Origin: Desulfobacteria bacterium
Lineage (GTDB): Bacteria > Desulfobacterota > Desulfobacteria > Desulfobacterales > C00003060
Direction of reading: 5' to 3'
Assembly (NCBI GenBank): GCA_030145035.1
Contig: JAQYWL010000088.1
Location: 1 to 6,491, forward strand
Length of the DNA: 6,491 bases
Part shown: positions 6,181 to 6,491 of the stretch, one piece after another
Position numbering within the stretch: position 1 is the stretch's first letter
Layout: the number at the start of each line of letters is the position of its first letter
Translations under genes and position numbers: made by a program
The notes under the pieces: generated by a model
Seen by the model: only the letters and a program-made list of their open reading frames with translations
Databases searched by the model: none
What the model was told of the DNA's origin: nothing

Positions 6181-6336
6181 CTGTCATTGCGAGGAGTGAG
6201 GAACGAACGACAAAGCAATCTCTTTGTTTTCAGGAGATTGCTTCCCTGCCCGCCATTGCCGTGCGTGCCCGCACTCTATCTCCGGTGCGACCCAGGCGGG
6301 TGGCAGGCGGGGGTCGTACCTCCCTCGCAATGACAG
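6181..6336. repeat. MITE-like element with 14-bp terminal inverted repeats
   Basis: The element starts CTGTCATTGCGAGG (6181-6194) and ends with the exact reverse complement (6323-6336). An inner hairpin pairs AAGCAATCTC (6213-6222) with GAGATTGCTT (6234-6243). A third imperfect pairing joins CCTGCCCGCC (6245-6254) with the GGCGGG...GCAGG stretch at 6295-6307. With 156 bases and no coding capacity, it fits the non-autonomous CATTGCGAG-type palindromic repeats seen in many Desulfobacterota and related genomes. A clear short target-site duplication is not visible at its edges. Confidence 0.85.
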
Positions 6337-6461
6337 GAAAACTGCAAAAGGGGGTTTTCGGTCAAATAAATATTTTGCTATACATGTTCCATTTTTGCAA
6401 GCCGTAAAACGTTGGTCCCATGGCGACGTCAAAGGGTAACCGTTCATAGGGCAGTCCTCTT

Positions 6462-6491
6462 CTGTCATTGCGAGGAGTCCTTGTCAGGCCA
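6462..6491. repeat. Left end of a second CATTGCGAG-type element, cut by the window edge
   Basis: CTGTCATTGCGAGGAGT at 6462-6478 is identical to the first 17 bases of the element at 6181, in the same orientation. After that the two sequences differ (CCTTGTCAGG against GAGGAACGAA), so this is a related but diverged copy whose remainder lies outside the window. Confidence 0.75.

Larger units (their letters stand above)
6081..6491. other. Gene-free, repeat-rich end of the window
   Basis: After the yedE stop there are 411 bases with no credible gene. They contain the CTAAAGTG cluster (6092-6127), a small hairpin GATAC/GTATC (6139-6156) lacking a T-run, a 13-base inverted repeat enclosing a MITE-like element (6157-6364), and a stretch of about 97 bases (6365-6461) in which I recognise nothing. 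Short open frames here lie across the palindromic element and have no family resemblance or ribosome-binding site. Confidence 0.75.

Noticed and set aside
6174..6407. Open reading frames on both strands across the terminal repeat (77, 94 and 71 residues)
   Set aside because: They run through the palindromic element, have low-complexity Arg/Pro-rich translations typical of inverted repeats, and show no ribosome-binding site or family resemblance.

Overview
The window looks like chromosomal DNA from a Gram-negative anaerobe, most likely a member of Desulfobacterota (the former Deltaproteobacteria). Three things suggest this. The gene order holB - PSP1/ricT-like - metG is familiar from that group. 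The last gene is a YedE-type membrane protein of the selenium-associated kind. The intergenic gaps are filled with short palindromic and heptameric repeats of a sort common in those genomes. The assignment rests on recalled gene order and style, not on a marker gene.

Layout, all genes on the + strand. Positions 5-137 hold a MITE-like palindromic repeat. 162-710 encodes a YfbR/HDDC2-like HD-domain phosphohydrolase whose end overlaps the start of holB (about 700-1671), the DNA polymerase III delta' clamp-loader subunit. A 324-base gap follows, with a large imperfect palindrome (1755-1908) and a GGCGCTAAGCGCC/CTAAAGTG motif. Next comes 1996-2802, a cysteine-rich PSP1-domain (RicT/YaaT-like) protein, which overlaps metG (2799-4718, methionyl-tRNA synthetase with a C-terminal tRNA-binding domain) by 4 bases. 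The next gap carries six 7-bp tandem repeats (4741-4782), a possible promoter and a 109-base inverted repeat (4857-4965). It is followed by 4992-6080, a YedE/YeeE-family polytopic membrane protein of the selenium-metabolism type. The final 411 bases contain no gene, but they hold a CTAAAGTG repeat cluster, a second MITE-like element with 14-bp perfect terminal inverted repeats (6181-6336), and the left end of another copy at 6462.

The genes form two translationally coupled pairs (HD phosphohydrolase/holB and ricT/metG) and a separate single gene (yedE). The first four genes are housekeeping or nucleotide and RNA related: nucleotide clean-up, replication, a regulatory protein and tRNA charging. 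The yedE gene is separated from them by repeats and probably has its own promoter. I found no evidence of a new defence or mobile system. The most unusual material is the dense, layered repeat content of every larger gap, including a palindrome that would lie in the yedE mRNA leader and a motif that overlaps or abuts three gene boundaries.
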